Below, one piece after another: positions 50,357-60,320 of a stretch of 64,000 bases of DNA. Under the pieces are notes generated by a model, which saw only the letters and a program-made list of their open reading frames with translations, had not been told where the DNA came from and searched no databases. This DNA comes from Mycobacterium sp. IS-1264 (GTDB lineage: Bacteria; Actinomycetota; Actinomycetes; Mycobacteriales; Mycobacteriaceae). The position numbers were made by a program, and so were the translations under genes. The DNA lies in the NCBI RefSeq assembly GCF_001954195.1, contig NZ_MBES01000062.1:1-64000 (forward strand), written 5' to 3'. Position 1 is the stretch's first letter. Each line of letters opens with the position of its first letter.

Positions 50357-51721
50357 TCAAACGGGTTCGTCGTCGTCTCGGCCCCGCAGGAATCGTTCGG
50401 GGTGATGAAACGCGTTGGTTCTGGGCTGGCCGCGATCTAAGTGCGGCGGCGGTATCCACTCGGTGTGGCCTCGTGCGTTGGTGCGGGTGGTCCAGCCCTT
50501 TTCGACGAGCCGGTTATCGGGGCCGCAGGCCAAGGTGAGGTCATCGATGTCGGTGCGGCGCGTTCTGGCCCAGCCGCGGACGTGATGCACCTGGCTGTGG
50601 TAGGCCGGTGCGTCGCAGCCCGGCCTCGTGCACCCACGATCCCTGGCGTAGAGCATGATTCGCTGCGCCGGGGAGGCCAACCGTTTGGTGTGATGCAACG
50701 CCAGCGGCTTGGCCCGGTCGAAAATCGCCAGATAGTGATGGGCGTGGCTGGCCATGCGGATCACGTCCGACATCGGCACCAACGTTCCCCCACCGGTGAG
50801 CGCCTTGCCCGCGGCGGCCTCCAGTTCCTGCAGCGTGGTCGTCACCACGATCGACACCGGCAGCCCGTTGTGCTGACCCAACTCGCCCGAGGCGAACAGG
50901 GCGCGCAGGCCGGCCAGCACTGCGTCATGGTTGCGCTGGGCTTGGGATCGGGTATCGCGGCGCACCGCATCCTCATCGGGTTCCTGGTCGACCACCGGGA
51001 TTTCGTCCTCGGGGTTGCAGGCGCCGGGGGCGGCCAGCTTGGCCAACATGGCCTCGATCGCCGCCCGCAACTCCGGGGTGATCAGGCCGCTCAGGCGTGA
51101 CATGCCGTCGAATTCCTGCCTGCCCAGGGTGATGCCGCGCTTGCGGGCGCGTTCGGCGTCGCTGAATTCGCCGTCGGGGTGCAGCCAATCCATGATCCGC
51201 TGTGCGTATTTCGCTAACTCATCGGGGCGATAGTGGCTGGCCTGCTCGGCCAAATCGGCCTCAGCGGCCTCGCGGGTGCAGAGATCCACCTCGGCGGGCA
51301 GATGGGCGAAGAAGTCGCGGATCACCTTCACATGCCCGTCACCGATGCGCCCCTGGCGCTGAGCGGTCGCGGTCGCGCTCAAGTGCGGCGCCAACGGCTC
51401 CCCGGTCAGCGCCCGCCGCGGCCCGAGGTCTGCGGCTTCGGCGATGCGCCGCGCCGCGTCGGCCTTCGTGATGCGCAGCCGGTCGGCCAGCGCCGAGCGC
51501 AGCGGGCCACCCAATTCTTCCGGACCGGCTTGGGCGCCAAGCTGATTGATCAAAATGTGCTGCGGGGCACGCAGCCGGCGTGCGGCCGATTCGAGGCTTT
51601 CCAGGGCCCGCAGTCGTTCCGGGGTGGTCAACACGTCAAAAGACAACTTGCCCAGACGCTCGAGGTCGGTCTTGAGCGCGTCGAAGACCTCGACGATCTC
51701 CTCGCGACTACTCGAACCCAT
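50357..51721 (-). CDS. 13E12-type DUF222/HNH endonuclease protein
   Basis: A 454-residue member of the mycobacterial 13E12 repeat family. The N-terminal DUF222 region has [18 protein letters not shown] and the usual [20 protein letters not shown]. The C-terminal HNH nuclease-like motif is [25 protein letters not shown] with [18 protein letters not shown]. Whether these proteins cut DNA is not established. The ATG at 51721 is chosen over an upstream GTG-type start. It ends 3 bp from treZ, an insertion relative to H37Rv, and probably arrived as a mobile repeat. Confidence 0.9.
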   Translation of the reverse strand: MGSSSREEIVEVFDALKTDLERLGKLSFDVLTTPERLRALESLESAARRLRAPQHILINQLGAQAGPEELGGPLRSALADRLRITKADAARRIAEAADLGPRRALTGEPLAPHLSATATAQRQGRIGDGHVKVIRDFFAHLPAEVDLCTREAAEADLAEQASHYRPDELAKYAQRIMDWLHPDGEFSDAERARKRGITLGRQEFDGMSRLSGLITPELRAAIEAMLAKLAAPGACNPEDEIPVVDQEPDEDAVRRDTRSQAQRNHDAVLAGLRALFASGELGQHNGLPVSIVVTTTLQELEAAAGKALTGGGTLVPMSDVIRMASHAHHYLAIFDRAKPLALHHTKRLASPAQRIMLYARDRGCTRPGCDAPAYHSQVHHVRGWARTRRTDIDDLTLACGPDNRLVEKGWTTRTNARGHTEWIPPPHLDRGQPRTNAFHHPERFLRGRDDDEPV

Positions 51722-51795
51722 GCCCCAAACACTACGAAGCCCCACCGACAAGATTCCTCGCTTTGTGACCACTGAAGCGAAAGTGGCACAAGGGA

Positions 51796-53112
51796 TTACA
51801 CGCTGGACCGGCCGGTTCCACGCACCGCCGCGGCGACGGCATCGGCAAGCGGATCGATCTCCTCGGCGGCGAGGTCCGCGATCGTGATGCGCATGCCGGG
51901 CCCGGTGCGAATTCGAAACCGCGTGCCCGGCGCCGCCGCCCAGCCCGCGCCCAGCAGCCGGGTGATCGCGACGGTCTCATCCGGGACGGGGATCCACACG
52001 TTCAGCCCGGACCGGCCGCAAGCGGGGACCCCGCGATCGGCGAGCGCGGCGCGCAACTTCGTGCGCGTGGACGCGTATCGCCGTTCGGCCTCGCCGATGA
52101 GCCGGGTCGCGGCCTCGTCCGACCACAGGCCGACCGCCATCCCTTGCAGAATGTGGCTTACCCAGCCGGGCCCGAGCCGCAGCCGGCCGTGTACCCGCTC
52201 GACGGTGCGGTGGTCGCCGGCCAGGACGGCTACCCGCAGGTCAGGGCCGTACGCCTTGGAGGCCGAGCGCACGAAGGCCCACTGGCTGGTCGACCCGGCC
52301 AGGGCGTGCAGCGGGGCGCCGGAGATGCCGGCGCAGTGATCGTCCTCCACCAGCAGGGTGTCAGATCGGTCGGCCAGCACGCCGCGCAGCGCGTCCGCGC
52401 GATCCGCCGATAGCGCCGCGCCTGTCGGGTTCTGCGCACGATTGGTGAGCACCAGCGCGCGCACTCCGCGATCCAGTGCCCGGGCGACGTCGGCGACCAG
52501 CGGCCCGTCGTCGTCGACCCGAACCGGCTCAGCCGAAAGCCCCAGCGCCGCAAGCAGATCCAACAGGTTGGCCCAGCCGGGATCCTCGACGCCCACCCGG
52601 TCGCCCGGGCGCAGGTGCGCGGTCAGCGCGCGCTCGATGCCGTCCAGCGCACCGCTGGTCACGGCGAGATGTACGGCCGGAACGCCGTCGGCGCCCAACG
52701 CCGCGCGGGCGTGCTCGACCAGATCGGGCGACATCGCCGGCTCGCCATAGAGCACCGGCCGGACAACGGGAGCGGGCGCCGCCGCGATGGGCAGCAGGGC
52801 GGGGTTCGGGTTGCCGGTCGACAGATCGCGGACCCCGGCGGGAACGTCGAGCCCGAGCAGGGAGCGTGGGGTGGTCGCGGGGCGGTGGCGCACCCGCGTG
52901 CCGCGCCGGCCCGCGGTCTCGACGGCGCCGCGATCGCGCAGTAGGCGGTAGGCAGCGGCGGCGGTATTCGGGTTCACACCGAGCCGGGCGGCCAGGTCCC
53001 GGATCGGCGGCAGCGCGTCGCCGGGCGCCAGCCTGCCCGTCGAGATCGCCTCTTCCACGTCGGCGGCTATGGATTCCGCGCCCGTCCCCGCTATGCTGTA
53101 TTGCACTGGCAC
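51796..53112 (-). CDS. MocR/PdxR-type transcriptional regulator
   Basis: A 438-residue fusion. The N-terminal GntR winged helix (~1-75) has [25 protein letters not shown]. The C-terminal fold type I aminotransferase-like domain (~95-430) has [31 protein letters not shown] and the PLP lysine in [16 protein letters not shown]. MocR proteins bind PLP as effector and often control vitamin B6 or amino-acid genes. It is divergent from a flavin-binding oxidase-family gene across an AT-rich, repeat-containing operator. Confidence 0.9.
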   Translation of the reverse strand: MPVQYSIAGTGAESIAADVEEAISTGRLAPGDALPPIRDLAARLGVNPNTAAAAYRLLRDRGAVETAGRRGTRVRHRPATTPRSLLGLDVPAGVRDLSTGNPNPALLPIAAAPAPVVRPVLYGEPAMSPDLVEHARAALGADGVPAVHLAVTSGALDGIERALTAHLRPGDRVGVEDPGWANLLDLLAALGLSAEPVRVDDDGPLVADVARALDRGVRALVLTNRAQNPTGAALSADRADALRGVLADRSDTLLVEDDHCAGISGAPLHALAGSTSQWAFVRSASKAYGPDLRVAVLAGDHRTVERVHGRLRLGPGWVSHILQGMAVGLWSDEAATRLIGEAERRYASTRTKLRAALADRGVPACGRSGLNVWIPVPDETVAITRLLGAGWAAAPGTRFRIRTGPGMRITIADLAAEEIDPLADAVAAAVRGTGRSSV

Positions 53113-53114
53113 AG

Positions 53115-53163
53115 TCGATATTATGTACTATTACAATATCGAATGACAAGTATCGAATGACAA
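53115..53163. promoter_or_regulatory. Operator region of the MocR pair: inverted and direct repeats
   Basis: Perfect inverted arms TCGATATT (53115-53122) and AATATCGA (53135-53142) overlap a pair of perfect 13-bp direct repeats TATCGAATGACAA (53137-53149 and 53151-53163). The region is strikingly AT-rich for this genome. MocR-type regulators are known to bind direct repeats, so this is the likely binding site controlling both genes. Confidence 0.75.
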
Positions 53164-53178
53164 CAGCGAGGCAATCCG

Positions 53179-53835
53179 TTGGACTACCGCCCCACCCCAC
53201 GCACCACACCCAACCGCTACCGGGAACGGGCCCGCTACGACCGCGACACCGTGCACCGGATCCTGGACGAGTCCCTGATCTGTCACCTCGGCTACCTCAG
53301 CGCCGGGCGGCCGGTGGTCTTGCCCACGACGCATGCCCGCCACGGCGAAACCCTGTACCTGCACGGTTCGACCGGCAGCGGCCCCATGCTGGCCGCCAAG
53401 GCGGGGCCCTCGGGTCTGCCCGTCTGCGTCACCGCCACGCTCGTCGACGGGCTGGTGCTGGCCCGCTCGGCGCTACACCATTCGCTGATGTATCGCTCGG
53501 TCGTCGTGATGGGCGACGCGCGGGTGGTCGACGATCCGGCCGAGAAGCGGCGGGCGCTGGAAGCGCTGCTCGATCACATCGCGCCTGGGCGCGCCGCCGA
53601 CTGCAGGCCGCCGACCGGGCGCGAGCTCGCGGCGACGTCGGTGCTCGCGCTCGACCTCGTCGAGGTGTCCGCAAAGGTGCGCAGCGGCGGGCCCGCCGAC
53701 GAGCCGGAGGATTTGCCGCTGCCGCACTGGGCCGGAGTGCTGCCGCTGAGCCTGTCGGCCGGAAAGCCGGTTCCGGACGACGACCTTGATCCCGCTACCC
53801 CGGTGCCGCCGTACCTGGCGGCCTACTCGCGCTAG
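53179..53835 (+). CDS. Pyridoxamine 5'-phosphate oxidase-family flavin-binding protein
   Basis: A 218-residue split beta-barrel protein of the Pyridox_ox_2 type. ESLICHLGYLSAGRPVVLPT, then TLYLHGSTGSGPMLA and HHSLMYRSVVVMGDARVV mark the flavin-binding fold. A possible role in B6 salvage is suggested only by its MocR partner. The only start in frame after a stop at 53158 is TTG at 53179, with GCGAGG upstream. Confidence 0.85.
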   Translation: MDYRPTPRTTPNRYRERARYDRDTVHRILDESLICHLGYLSAGRPVVLPTTHARHGETLYLHGSTGSGPMLAAKAGPSGLPVCVTATLVDGLVLARSALHHSLMYRSVVVMGDARVVDDPAEKRRALEALLDHIAPGRAADCRPPTGRELAATSVLALDLVEVSAKVRSGGPADEPEDLPLPHWAGVLPLSLSAGKPVPDDDLDPATPVPPYLAAYSR

Positions 53836-53843
53836 CCGCCGGT

Positions 53844-55136
53844 CTACAGCAGGTATCGGTATGCGGGCGAATCGGGCTGGAGGGTTTCGACGTGGATGTC
53901 GGTCGCCCGAATCCGGGCCAGCAGGCCGTCGAGGTCCGCGGACGAGCCCAGCTGGATGCCGACCAGCGCCTCACCGGTCTCGCGGTTGTTGCGCTTGACG
54001 TACTCGAACAAGGTGATGTCGTCGTTGGGCCCGAGCACCTCGTCGAGGAACCGGCGCAGCGCCCCGGGCTCCTGCGGGAAGTCGACCAGGAAGTAGTGCT
54101 TGAGGCCGAGGTGCACCAGCGAGCGCTCGAGCACCTCGCCGTAGCGCGAGACGTCGTTGTTGCCGCCCGAGATCAGGCACACCACCGTGGAGCCCGGCTC
54201 GACGTCGGCTTCCAGCAGGCCCGCCACCGACAGCGCGCCGGCCGGCTCGGCGATGATGCCCTCGTTCTGATAGAGGTCGAGCATCGCGGTGCACACCGCA
54301 CCCTCGTCGACCGTCGTGATCGACACCATGTCGCCGGCGGCGGCCAGCGCGGCGTAGGTGAGCGTTCCCGCCCGCTTGACCGCGGCGCCGTCGACGAACT
54401 GGTCGACGTGGTCCAGCGTCACCGGCTCGCCGGCGGCCAGCGCGGCCATCATCGCGGCGGCGCCGGCGGGCTCGATGCCCAACACCGCGGTGTTCGCCGT
54501 CCGCTCGGCCAGGTATGTGGTGATGCCCGCGATGCAACCGCCGCCGCCGACCGGGACCACCACCAGGTCGGGCTCCCCAACACCAAATGTGTCGAGTTGC
54601 GAAAGCAGCTCGACGGCGATGGTGCCCTGGCCGGCGATAGTGCGCAGATCGTCGTACGGCGGCACCAGCGTGGCGCCGGTGCTCTCCACGTCGGCCAGTG
54701 CCGCCTCGGCGGCCAGGTCGTAGGTCCGGCCCCCGATGATCAGCTCGATGAACTCCCCGCCGTGGTAGCGGATCCGGTCCAGCTTTTGCCGGGGCGTCTT
54801 CGCCGGGACGTAGACGCGGCCGCGCACACCTAGCGCCCGGCACGCGTATGCGAAGCCCTGCGCGTGGTTACCCGCCGACGAGCACACCACGCCGGCCGCC
54901 GTCTCCTCGGCGGACAGCTGCACCAGCAGGTTGTAGGCGCCGCGCAGCTTGTAGGAGCGCACGGTTTGCAGGTCTTCGCGCTTCAGGTAGACCTGCGCGC
55001 CGGTGATCGCCGACAGCCGATCACTGCGCTGCAACGGGGTGGGCGTGACCACCGGCGAGATCCGCTTGGCCGCGGCGTCGATGTCGGCCGCGGACAGCGG
55101 CGACTCGCTCGGGCTCTGACTCAGTTCAGCGGACAC
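53844..55136 (-). CDS. ilvA: Threonine dehydratase, biosynthetic
   Basis: IlvA deaminates threonine to 2-oxobutyrate, the first step toward isoleucine. The 430-residue PLP enzyme has the lysine motif QTVRSYKLRGAYN, CSSAGNHAQGFAYACR and the phosphate-cup VPVGGGGCIAG. It carries a single ACT-like regulatory domain (~345-425, HYFLVDFPQEPGALRRFLDE), shorter than E. coli IlvA, so feedback control may differ. It is convergent with the oxidase-family gene. Confidence 0.94.
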   Translation of the reverse strand: MSAELSQSPSESPLSAADIDAAAKRISPVVTPTPLQRSDRLSAITGAQVYLKREDLQTVRSYKLRGAYNLLVQLSAEETAAGVVCSSAGNHAQGFAYACRALGVRGRVYVPAKTPRQKLDRIRYHGGEFIELIIGGRTYDLAAEAALADVESTGATLVPPYDDLRTIAGQGTIAVELLSQLDTFGVGEPDLVVVPVGGGGCIAGITTYLAERTANTAVLGIEPAGAAAMMAALAAGEPVTLDHVDQFVDGAAVKRAGTLTYAALAAAGDMVSITTVDEGAVCTAMLDLYQNEGIIAEPAGALSVAGLLEADVEPGSTVVCLISGGNNDVSRYGEVLERSLVHLGLKHYFLVDFPQEPGALRRFLDEVLGPNDDITLFEYVKRNNRETGEALVGIQLGSSADLDGLLARIRATDIHVETLQPDSPAYRYLL

Positions 55137-55179
55137 CGGTCAATCGTGCCATGTCGCGCCCTCAACCTGCGAAAGCGGC

Positions 55180-55617
55180 TCAGTTCACCGGCGTCAGCAC
55201 GAACACCGGAATCTGGCGTTCCGTCTTTTTCTGGTACTCGGCATAGTCGGGCCAGGCCTCGACGGCACGCTCCCACCAGGTGGCTTTTTCCTCGCCGAAC
55301 ACCTCGCGGGCGTCGTAGTCGCGGGTGACGGCGCCGTCCTGCAGCTCGACGCGCGGGTTCTTGACGATGTTGTGGTACCAGACCGGGTTCTTCGGGGCCC
55401 CGCCGAGCGACGCGACGACGGCGTACTCGCCGTTGTGCTCGACCCGCATCAACGGGGTCTTGCGGAGCTTGCCGGTCTTGGCTCCCACAGTGGTCAGCAG
55501 AATGATGGGCTTGCCCTTCATGTCCGCCGCGTCCTGTCCGCCGGATTCGGCGTACTTGTCGGCTTGTTCGCGGGACCAATCCCATGGGCTGGGTGCGTAT
55601 TCACCTGAAAGCGGCAT
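55180..55617 (-). CDS. Deazaflavin (F420)-dependent nitroreductase-family protein (Rv1558-like)
   Basis: A 145-residue Ddn-family protein. The hallmark segment is [20 protein letters not shown], followed by [20 protein letters not shown] and [16 protein letters not shown]. The family reduces quinones or nitro compounds with F420H2; no substrate is known here. The ATG at 55617 has GGTGAGG upstream and is preferred over starts further out. It is a paralogue of the gene at 20554. Confidence 0.9.
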   Translation of the reverse strand: MPLSGEYAPSPWDWSREQADKYAESGGQDAADMKGKPIILLTTVGAKTGKLRKTPLMRVEHNGEYAVVASLGGAPKNPVWYHNIVKNPRVELQDGAVTRDYDAREVFGEEKATWWERAVEAWPDYAEYQKKTERQIPVFVLTPVN

Positions 55618-55640
55618 GTCCCTCACCTTACGGCTGAACA

Positions 55641-56438
55641 TTACGGCTGAACGAAGGGACGCAAATGACGCCGGGTCTGGTGATCCGGTGCGCCGGCCTC
55701 GCCGTCGCGGTGCCGGCCCTTCGTGTAGTCGCCTTCCCAATTCAGTCGCTCGCCCGCGGCGACGTCCGCCTCCGCCTGGGTTCGCCCCAAGTCGTCGCGG
55801 GAGCGAAGGAAGAGCTCGTGCTTGCGCCGCAGCTCCTCGTCGGACTCGATGCGCCGAAGCTCCGGGGCGAATTCCTCCAGCTCGGCGCGGCGCTGCGGAA
55901 CAATCATGCCGATCGGCTCGTCGACCTCGAACCGCACCGGCATCAGCTTGCGGGTGAATTTCCAGCTCATGCTGAAACTCGCACTCGCCCAGTCGGTTTC
56001 GACGACGCCCTCCAACGGGGACACGGCGTCCTTCGGATAGTTCGCGGGCCCGCGGACCAACAGGTTATAGCCGGGCGGAGTGCGGAACAGCATGGGCAGA
56101 TGCCAGGTCAGGATGCCGTTACCGAAATGACTGGACGGCAGGAACTGGCCGGGCTCGCGACTATCGGGTGCGACCAGCACGTCCACGCCGCCCTGATCCA
56201 TCCAGGTGGCGGTGAACGCGCACGGATTGCGCAGCTCCCAACCGCTCTGGTTGGCGATGAGCATGGGCAGACACCGGCTGGGCCAACCGATCCGCTGCTC
56301 CGACATCTCCGACATCCACGTCCGGGTGATCGGCGCCGGGCCGATCGGGGGTGTGTTGTCCCGGGTGATGAACCCGATCAGCGGGCGGCCCTGCGCGTCG
56401 GACTTGTCAGACGTTGGAATCCCCTCCCCTACAAGCAC
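55641..56438 (-). CDS. DUF6065-like protein of unknown function
   Basis: A 265-residue soluble protein. Recognisable features are [40 protein letters not shown] and the C-terminal [18 protein letters not shown]. These resemble DUF6065 proteins, a family without known activity; the assignment is from memory. The start is a GTG at 56438, and a GGGGAGGGG run lies just inside the frame, so the true start is uncertain. It sits between the nitroreductase-like gene and plsB1, where I recall no gene of this kind in H37Rv. Confidence 0.75.
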   Translation of the reverse strand: MLVGEGIPTSDKSDAQGRPLIGFITRDNTPPIGPAPITRTWMSEMSEQRIGWPSRCLPMLIANQSGWELRNPCAFTATWMDQGGVDVLVAPDSREPGQFLPSSHFGNGILTWHLPMLFRTPPGYNLLVRGPANYPKDAVSPLEGVVETDWASASFSMSWKFTRKLMPVRFEVDEPIGMIVPQRRAELEEFAPELRRIESDEELRRKHELFLRSRDDLGRTQAEADVAAGERLNWEGDYTKGRHRDGEAGAPDHQTRRHLRPFVQP

Positions 56439-56462
56439 GCGCAGTTTAGCGCGGAGGGCTCC

Positions 56463-58358
56463 TTAGCGGGTCCTGGCCAGCTCGGCGATGGCATTGACCC
56501 GCCGGATGGCCGTCGCGATCTCGTCGGCGAACTGCCGCCGCCGCTCGGCGATGTCCGGGTATTCGAAGCCGTCCACCAACTCGCGATGCCGCGCCAGGCG
56601 CAACGCGGTCTTGAACAACTCCATCGACCTCGACTCGGCGCTGGCGATGCGGCGCTGCAGCTCCCACTGCTTGCCCACCTCGAGGCACTCGGTGAGGAAC
56701 GCCTGCTCGTCGAACGACTCGTCCTCGTGGGAGGCCAGCCGGTCGGCGACGATGTGGTACGCGTCCAGGAAGGGGCGCAGCACCAGATGTGCGAGCAGCA
56801 GGTCCGCCCGCTCCAGCAGCCGCCGCACCTGGGCCGCGCTCGCGGGCTTGGTGGTGTCTTCCACCGGCCCGATCAGCCGTACCTCGTCGGCGAGGTCCTT
56901 CTCGAACTGCGCGCGGGCCGAGAACAAGAACTCGAACTTGAGCAGCTCGCGAAGGCTCAGCGCCTCGTCGCGCACGGAGGCCGGTGCGACCAAGCCGTCT
57001 TCCGACATTTCCCCCGAAGTTTCACAAGCGGCCAGCAGCGCGGTCTCGGCGATGGCGCGGTCGACGAGGATGTGGATGGCGGTGTTGCGGTAGAACGCCG
57101 CGACCAGGTGCTGGTCCTCGCCGATGCCCCAGACCGGTTCGGTGCCCGCGTCATAGACGCTGACGACGCCGGAGGCCACCAGTTGGTGCAGGGTCCACCG
57201 GATCGTGGAGCGGTTCGTCAGGTCCGCGGCGCCGGCCACCGCCCAGTTCCGCGCCGCGATGTAGCTCGCCAGGGGCCGCACGGTGGCCAGCACCTCGCTG
57301 ATGGACAGCGAGCGGTCCGCACCCAGCAGGGCGAGGCTCACCACCGCGGTGGGCGTGACCGGCGTGGCGCGGTTGATCCGGTGCTCGACGTCGAGCGCGA
57401 TCCGTTCGATCTCCGTCCCGGCGCCGGATTCCTCGGCGCGCAGTTCCTCCAGGCGCCTGCGCAGCGGCAGCGGTTCGCCGAAGTCCAGGTACGCGCGGCC
57501 GAGCCGCTCCCCTTGCTGCCGGGCCAGCCGAATCAGGAAGCGGAAGTCCTCGGGCCGCTTCGTCGCGCCATAGGCCTCGGTGGTCATGGCCTCCACCTCG
57601 TGCAGCTGGTCATACACGATGGAGGTCGGCACCAAATACACCTCGGGGCCGTCGATTTCGTCGACCGCGTCGCTGATGTAGCGCAGGATTCCGAACACCG
57701 GGGGCCGCAGCTTGCCGGTCCGGGTCCGGCCGCCTTCGATCGACCAGGTGAGGTTGGCGTGGTTCTGCACGAGCTGCGCGGTGTAGGCGCGCAACACGAA
57801 TCGGTAGACGGGAATGTCTTTGGTCTGGCGCCGGATGAAGATCGTCCCGGTGCGTTTGGCCCAGGCGCCCATCGGGAAGAAGTTGAGGTTCGCGCCGCCG
57901 AAGGTCAGCGCGGGCGAGAGCCGGTTGGCCTGGATCATCTCCGGCAGCAGCGTTCCGTCGAGATAGGAGCGATGCGAAAACGCAAACGCCAGCGTCGCTT
58001 TGCGATCCAGCTTGCGCAGCGCCGCGATCTGATCCTCGTCGACGAGAACGTCGTAGGCCCGCATCAGCCACCGACCGAATCCGCGCCAGGCGCTCACCGC
58101 CCGCTCGTCCAGCGAGGCCGACATCTCGCGCAGGTAGCCCGCGGCCTCGGCGCGCACACCGGCCGGGTCGCGGCCGAGTTCGTCGGCCAGCTTGTCGAGC
58201 CGCTCGACATACCACGGCGCGGCCAACAGCTGAACGACCTCGGCCACATCCGTCGACAACGGCGTCGCCGATTCTTCGAGTATTCCGGTGCGTTGCAACA
58301 CCTTTCGCGCTCCGACGCGGCCGAGCTCGCGAGCCGTCGCCATCCGTCCCCCGCTCAC
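56463..58358 (-). CDS. plsB1: Glycerol-3-phosphate acyltransferase-type protein
   Basis: A 631-residue membrane-associated acyltransferase, probably placing the first acyl chain on glycerol 3-phosphate. The acyltransferase motifs are AFAFSHRSYLDGTLLP (HX4D), GAWAKRTGTIFIRR, SIEGGRTRTGKLRPP and YLVPTSIVYDQL. The GTG at 58358 overlaps the fadD11 stop as GTGA; an ATG five codons later is an alternative. It lies downstream of an acyl-CoA synthetase that could supply its substrate. Confidence 0.9.
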   Translation of the reverse strand: MSGGRMATARELGRVGARKVLQRTGILEESATPLSTDVAEVVQLLAAPWYVERLDKLADELGRDPAGVRAEAAGYLREMSASLDERAVSAWRGFGRWLMRAYDVLVDEDQIAALRKLDRKATLAFAFSHRSYLDGTLLPEMIQANRLSPALTFGGANLNFFPMGAWAKRTGTIFIRRQTKDIPVYRFVLRAYTAQLVQNHANLTWSIEGGRTRTGKLRPPVFGILRYISDAVDEIDGPEVYLVPTSIVYDQLHEVEAMTTEAYGATKRPEDFRFLIRLARQQGERLGRAYLDFGEPLPLRRRLEELRAEESGAGTEIERIALDVEHRINRATPVTPTAVVSLALLGADRSLSISEVLATVRPLASYIAARNWAVAGAADLTNRSTIRWTLHQLVASGVVSVYDAGTEPVWGIGEDQHLVAAFYRNTAIHILVDRAIAETALLAACETSGEMSEDGLVAPASVRDEALSLRELLKFEFLFSARAQFEKDLADEVRLIGPVEDTTKPASAAQVRRLLERADLLLAHLVLRPFLDAYHIVADRLASHEDESFDEQAFLTECLEVGKQWELQRRIASAESRSMELFKTALRLARHRELVDGFEYPDIAERRRQFADEIATAIRRVNAIAELARTR

Positions 58359-60190
58359 GCCGGTTGCACCGTTGCGGCCACGGAGGGATCGCGGGGCTCG
58401 TGGACCTCCGGAGGTGGGTCGGGTGCGTACAGTTCCTCGATCTCGGCGGCGTACTTGGCCATGATCGGCTTGCGCTTCAGCTTCATCGTCAGCGTGATCT
58501 CGTCACCGCCGGGCTCCCACAACGTCGGCAGCACCCGGAAGCGCTTGATCTGTTCGACCCGCGAGAGTTTGGCATTGCCCGCGGCCACCCCGGCGGCGAT
58601 CCGGGCGACGACCTCCGGGTGGGCCGCCAGGGCTTCGGGCGAGGCGTCGGAAAGCCCATGCTGAGCGGCGTACGGGCCGACCGATTCGGCGTCGAAGACC
58701 ATCAGCGCGGCGTTGTACGGTCGCCCGTCGCCGATCGTGATCATCGCGCCGACCATCGGGCAGGCGGCGAGGATGGCGTTCTCAATGTTGGCCGGGGACA
58801 TGTTCTTTCCGGCCGCGTTGATGATCAACTCCTTCTTGCGGTCCACGACCCGCAGATAGCCGTCGTCGTCGACCTCGAGGATGTCGCCGGTGTGCAGCCA
58901 GCCCTCGGCGTCGATCGCCTCGGCGGTCTTCGCGGGTTCCCTGCGGTAGCCCTTCATCACCAGCGGCCCGCGGATCAGGTACTCGCCGTCCTCGGCGATC
59001 TTGCCCTCCAGCCCCGGCAGCAGCTTGCCGACGGTGCCCAGCCGGGCGACGCTCGGATGGCTCACGCTGGCAACGCAACTCAGCTCCGACATCCCCCACA
59101 GCTCGGCGATCGGAATGCCGATGCCGAGGAAGAACGCCAGCGTCTCCTTGGGTATCGGGGCGGCGCCGGACACCGCCCAGCGCAGCTCGCCGAAGCCGAG
59201 CCGTTCGCGCAGCTTCGACAGCACCAGCTCGTCGGCCTTGGCCCACTCGGCGGCGACGTCGTCGGGCATGGGTTGACCGGCTAGTTCGGCGTCGGCGCGC
59301 TTGGCCGCCACCGACATCGCCCACTGCAACGCCTGCCGCTTGACTTCGTCGGTCTCGTGGTCGACGGTGAACTCGATTGCGGCCTTGAGCTTTTCCCACA
59401 CCCGCGGCACGGCGCCCCACACCGTGGGCCGCGCGTCGGGCAGCGCGGCGGCGATGGCCCGCACGTCGGAGATCACCGTCACCCGGGCGCCGAACGCCTC
59501 CAGCCCGTAGAGCGCCATCACCCTGTCGGCGATGTGCGCCGACGGCAGGAACGACGTGACCCGCTCGCCGAACCCGACCGGCAGGACGGTGTAAAGGGCG
59601 AACAGCTCGAACAGCAGATTGGTGTGGGTCATCTCCACGCCCTTGGGATTTCCGGTGGTCCCCGAGGTGTAGATCAGCGTGGCGACGTCGTCGGGCCGCA
59701 CCGCCCGCCAGGTGGACTCGAAGTCGAAATCGGCTGGCGCGGCGGCATACAGCTCGTCCACCGAGATGGTGCCGGGCGGCGAACCGTCGATGCAGACGAT
59801 GTGCTCGATGTCCGCACCGCTGGCGCGAATGCGGTCCACGTACTGCTCCTCGCAGATCGCGACTTTGGTGCCGGCGTTGCCGAACAGATATGTGAGCTGC
59901 TCGGCGGGCAGCGTGTTGTACACGGAAAACGAAGTGGCACCGACGTGTTGGGCGCCGATTTCGAGCGGATAGAACTCGATCCGGTTGGCCATCATCAGCG
60001 AGACCGTGTCCCCGCGCCGAACTCCCAGACCCGCCAGGCCCGCGGCGACCTTGCGCACCTGCTTCGCCAGCTCGCGCCACGTCAGCGTCTGGGTGTCACC
60101 GGGCGTGCGCAGCACGACGGCGTCGGGATCGATGGACGCGGTGCGCTGGAAGGCCTCGCACAGGGTGGCCGGACGCTCGGGTGTCGTCAT
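58355..60190 (-). CDS. fadD11: Long-chain acyl-CoA synthetase, uninterrupted
   Basis: A 611-residue AMP-forming ligase that activates fatty acids. Motifs: TLIYTSGTTGNPKGVEMTHT (P-loop), AELWGMSELSCVASVSH, WLHTGDILEVDDDGYLRVVD, and VDRKKELIINAAGKNMSP with a later lysine in LTMKLKRKP. The ATG at 60190 has AAGGAGA upstream. In H37Rv the locus is annotated as two genes, fadD11.1 and fadD11; here it is one open frame. It is coupled to plsB1 by a 4-bp overlap. Confidence 0.93.
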   Translation of the reverse strand: MTTPERPATLCEAFQRTASIDPDAVVLRTPGDTQTLTWRELAKQVRKVAAGLAGLGVRRGDTVSLMMANRIEFYPLEIGAQHVGATSFSVYNTLPAEQLTYLFGNAGTKVAICEEQYVDRIRASGADIEHIVCIDGSPPGTISVDELYAAAPADFDFESTWRAVRPDDVATLIYTSGTTGNPKGVEMTHTNLLFELFALYTVLPVGFGERVTSFLPSAHIADRVMALYGLEAFGARVTVISDVRAIAAALPDARPTVWGAVPRVWEKLKAAIEFTVDHETDEVKRQALQWAMSVAAKRADAELAGQPMPDDVAAEWAKADELVLSKLRERLGFGELRWAVSGAAPIPKETLAFFLGIGIPIAELWGMSELSCVASVSHPSVARLGTVGKLLPGLEGKIAEDGEYLIRGPLVMKGYRREPAKTAEAIDAEGWLHTGDILEVDDDGYLRVVDRKKELIINAAGKNMSPANIENAILAACPMVGAMITIGDGRPYNAALMVFDAESVGPYAAQHGLSDASPEALAAHPEVVARIAAGVAAGNAKLSRVEQIKRFRVLPTLWEPGGDEITLTMKLKRKPIMAKYAAEIEELYAPDPPPEVHEPRDPSVAATVQPA

Positions 60191-60320
60191 GTGCGTTCTC
60201 CTTTGCGTCGGCGCTGCCCTTCGTGAGCGTACGTCCGCGATCGCCGGGCGCGGAATAGGTTGCTTGATTTCTCCGGCGCGCCAACGTCGCCGGTCAGGGG
60301 CACCTAGTACGTTGTCGATC

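Noticed and set aside
55665..58664. A 999-codon plus-strand frame opposite plsB1 and its neighbours
   Set aside because: It spans several well-supported minus-strand genes, has no recognisable motifs and reflects GC-rich third-position bias.
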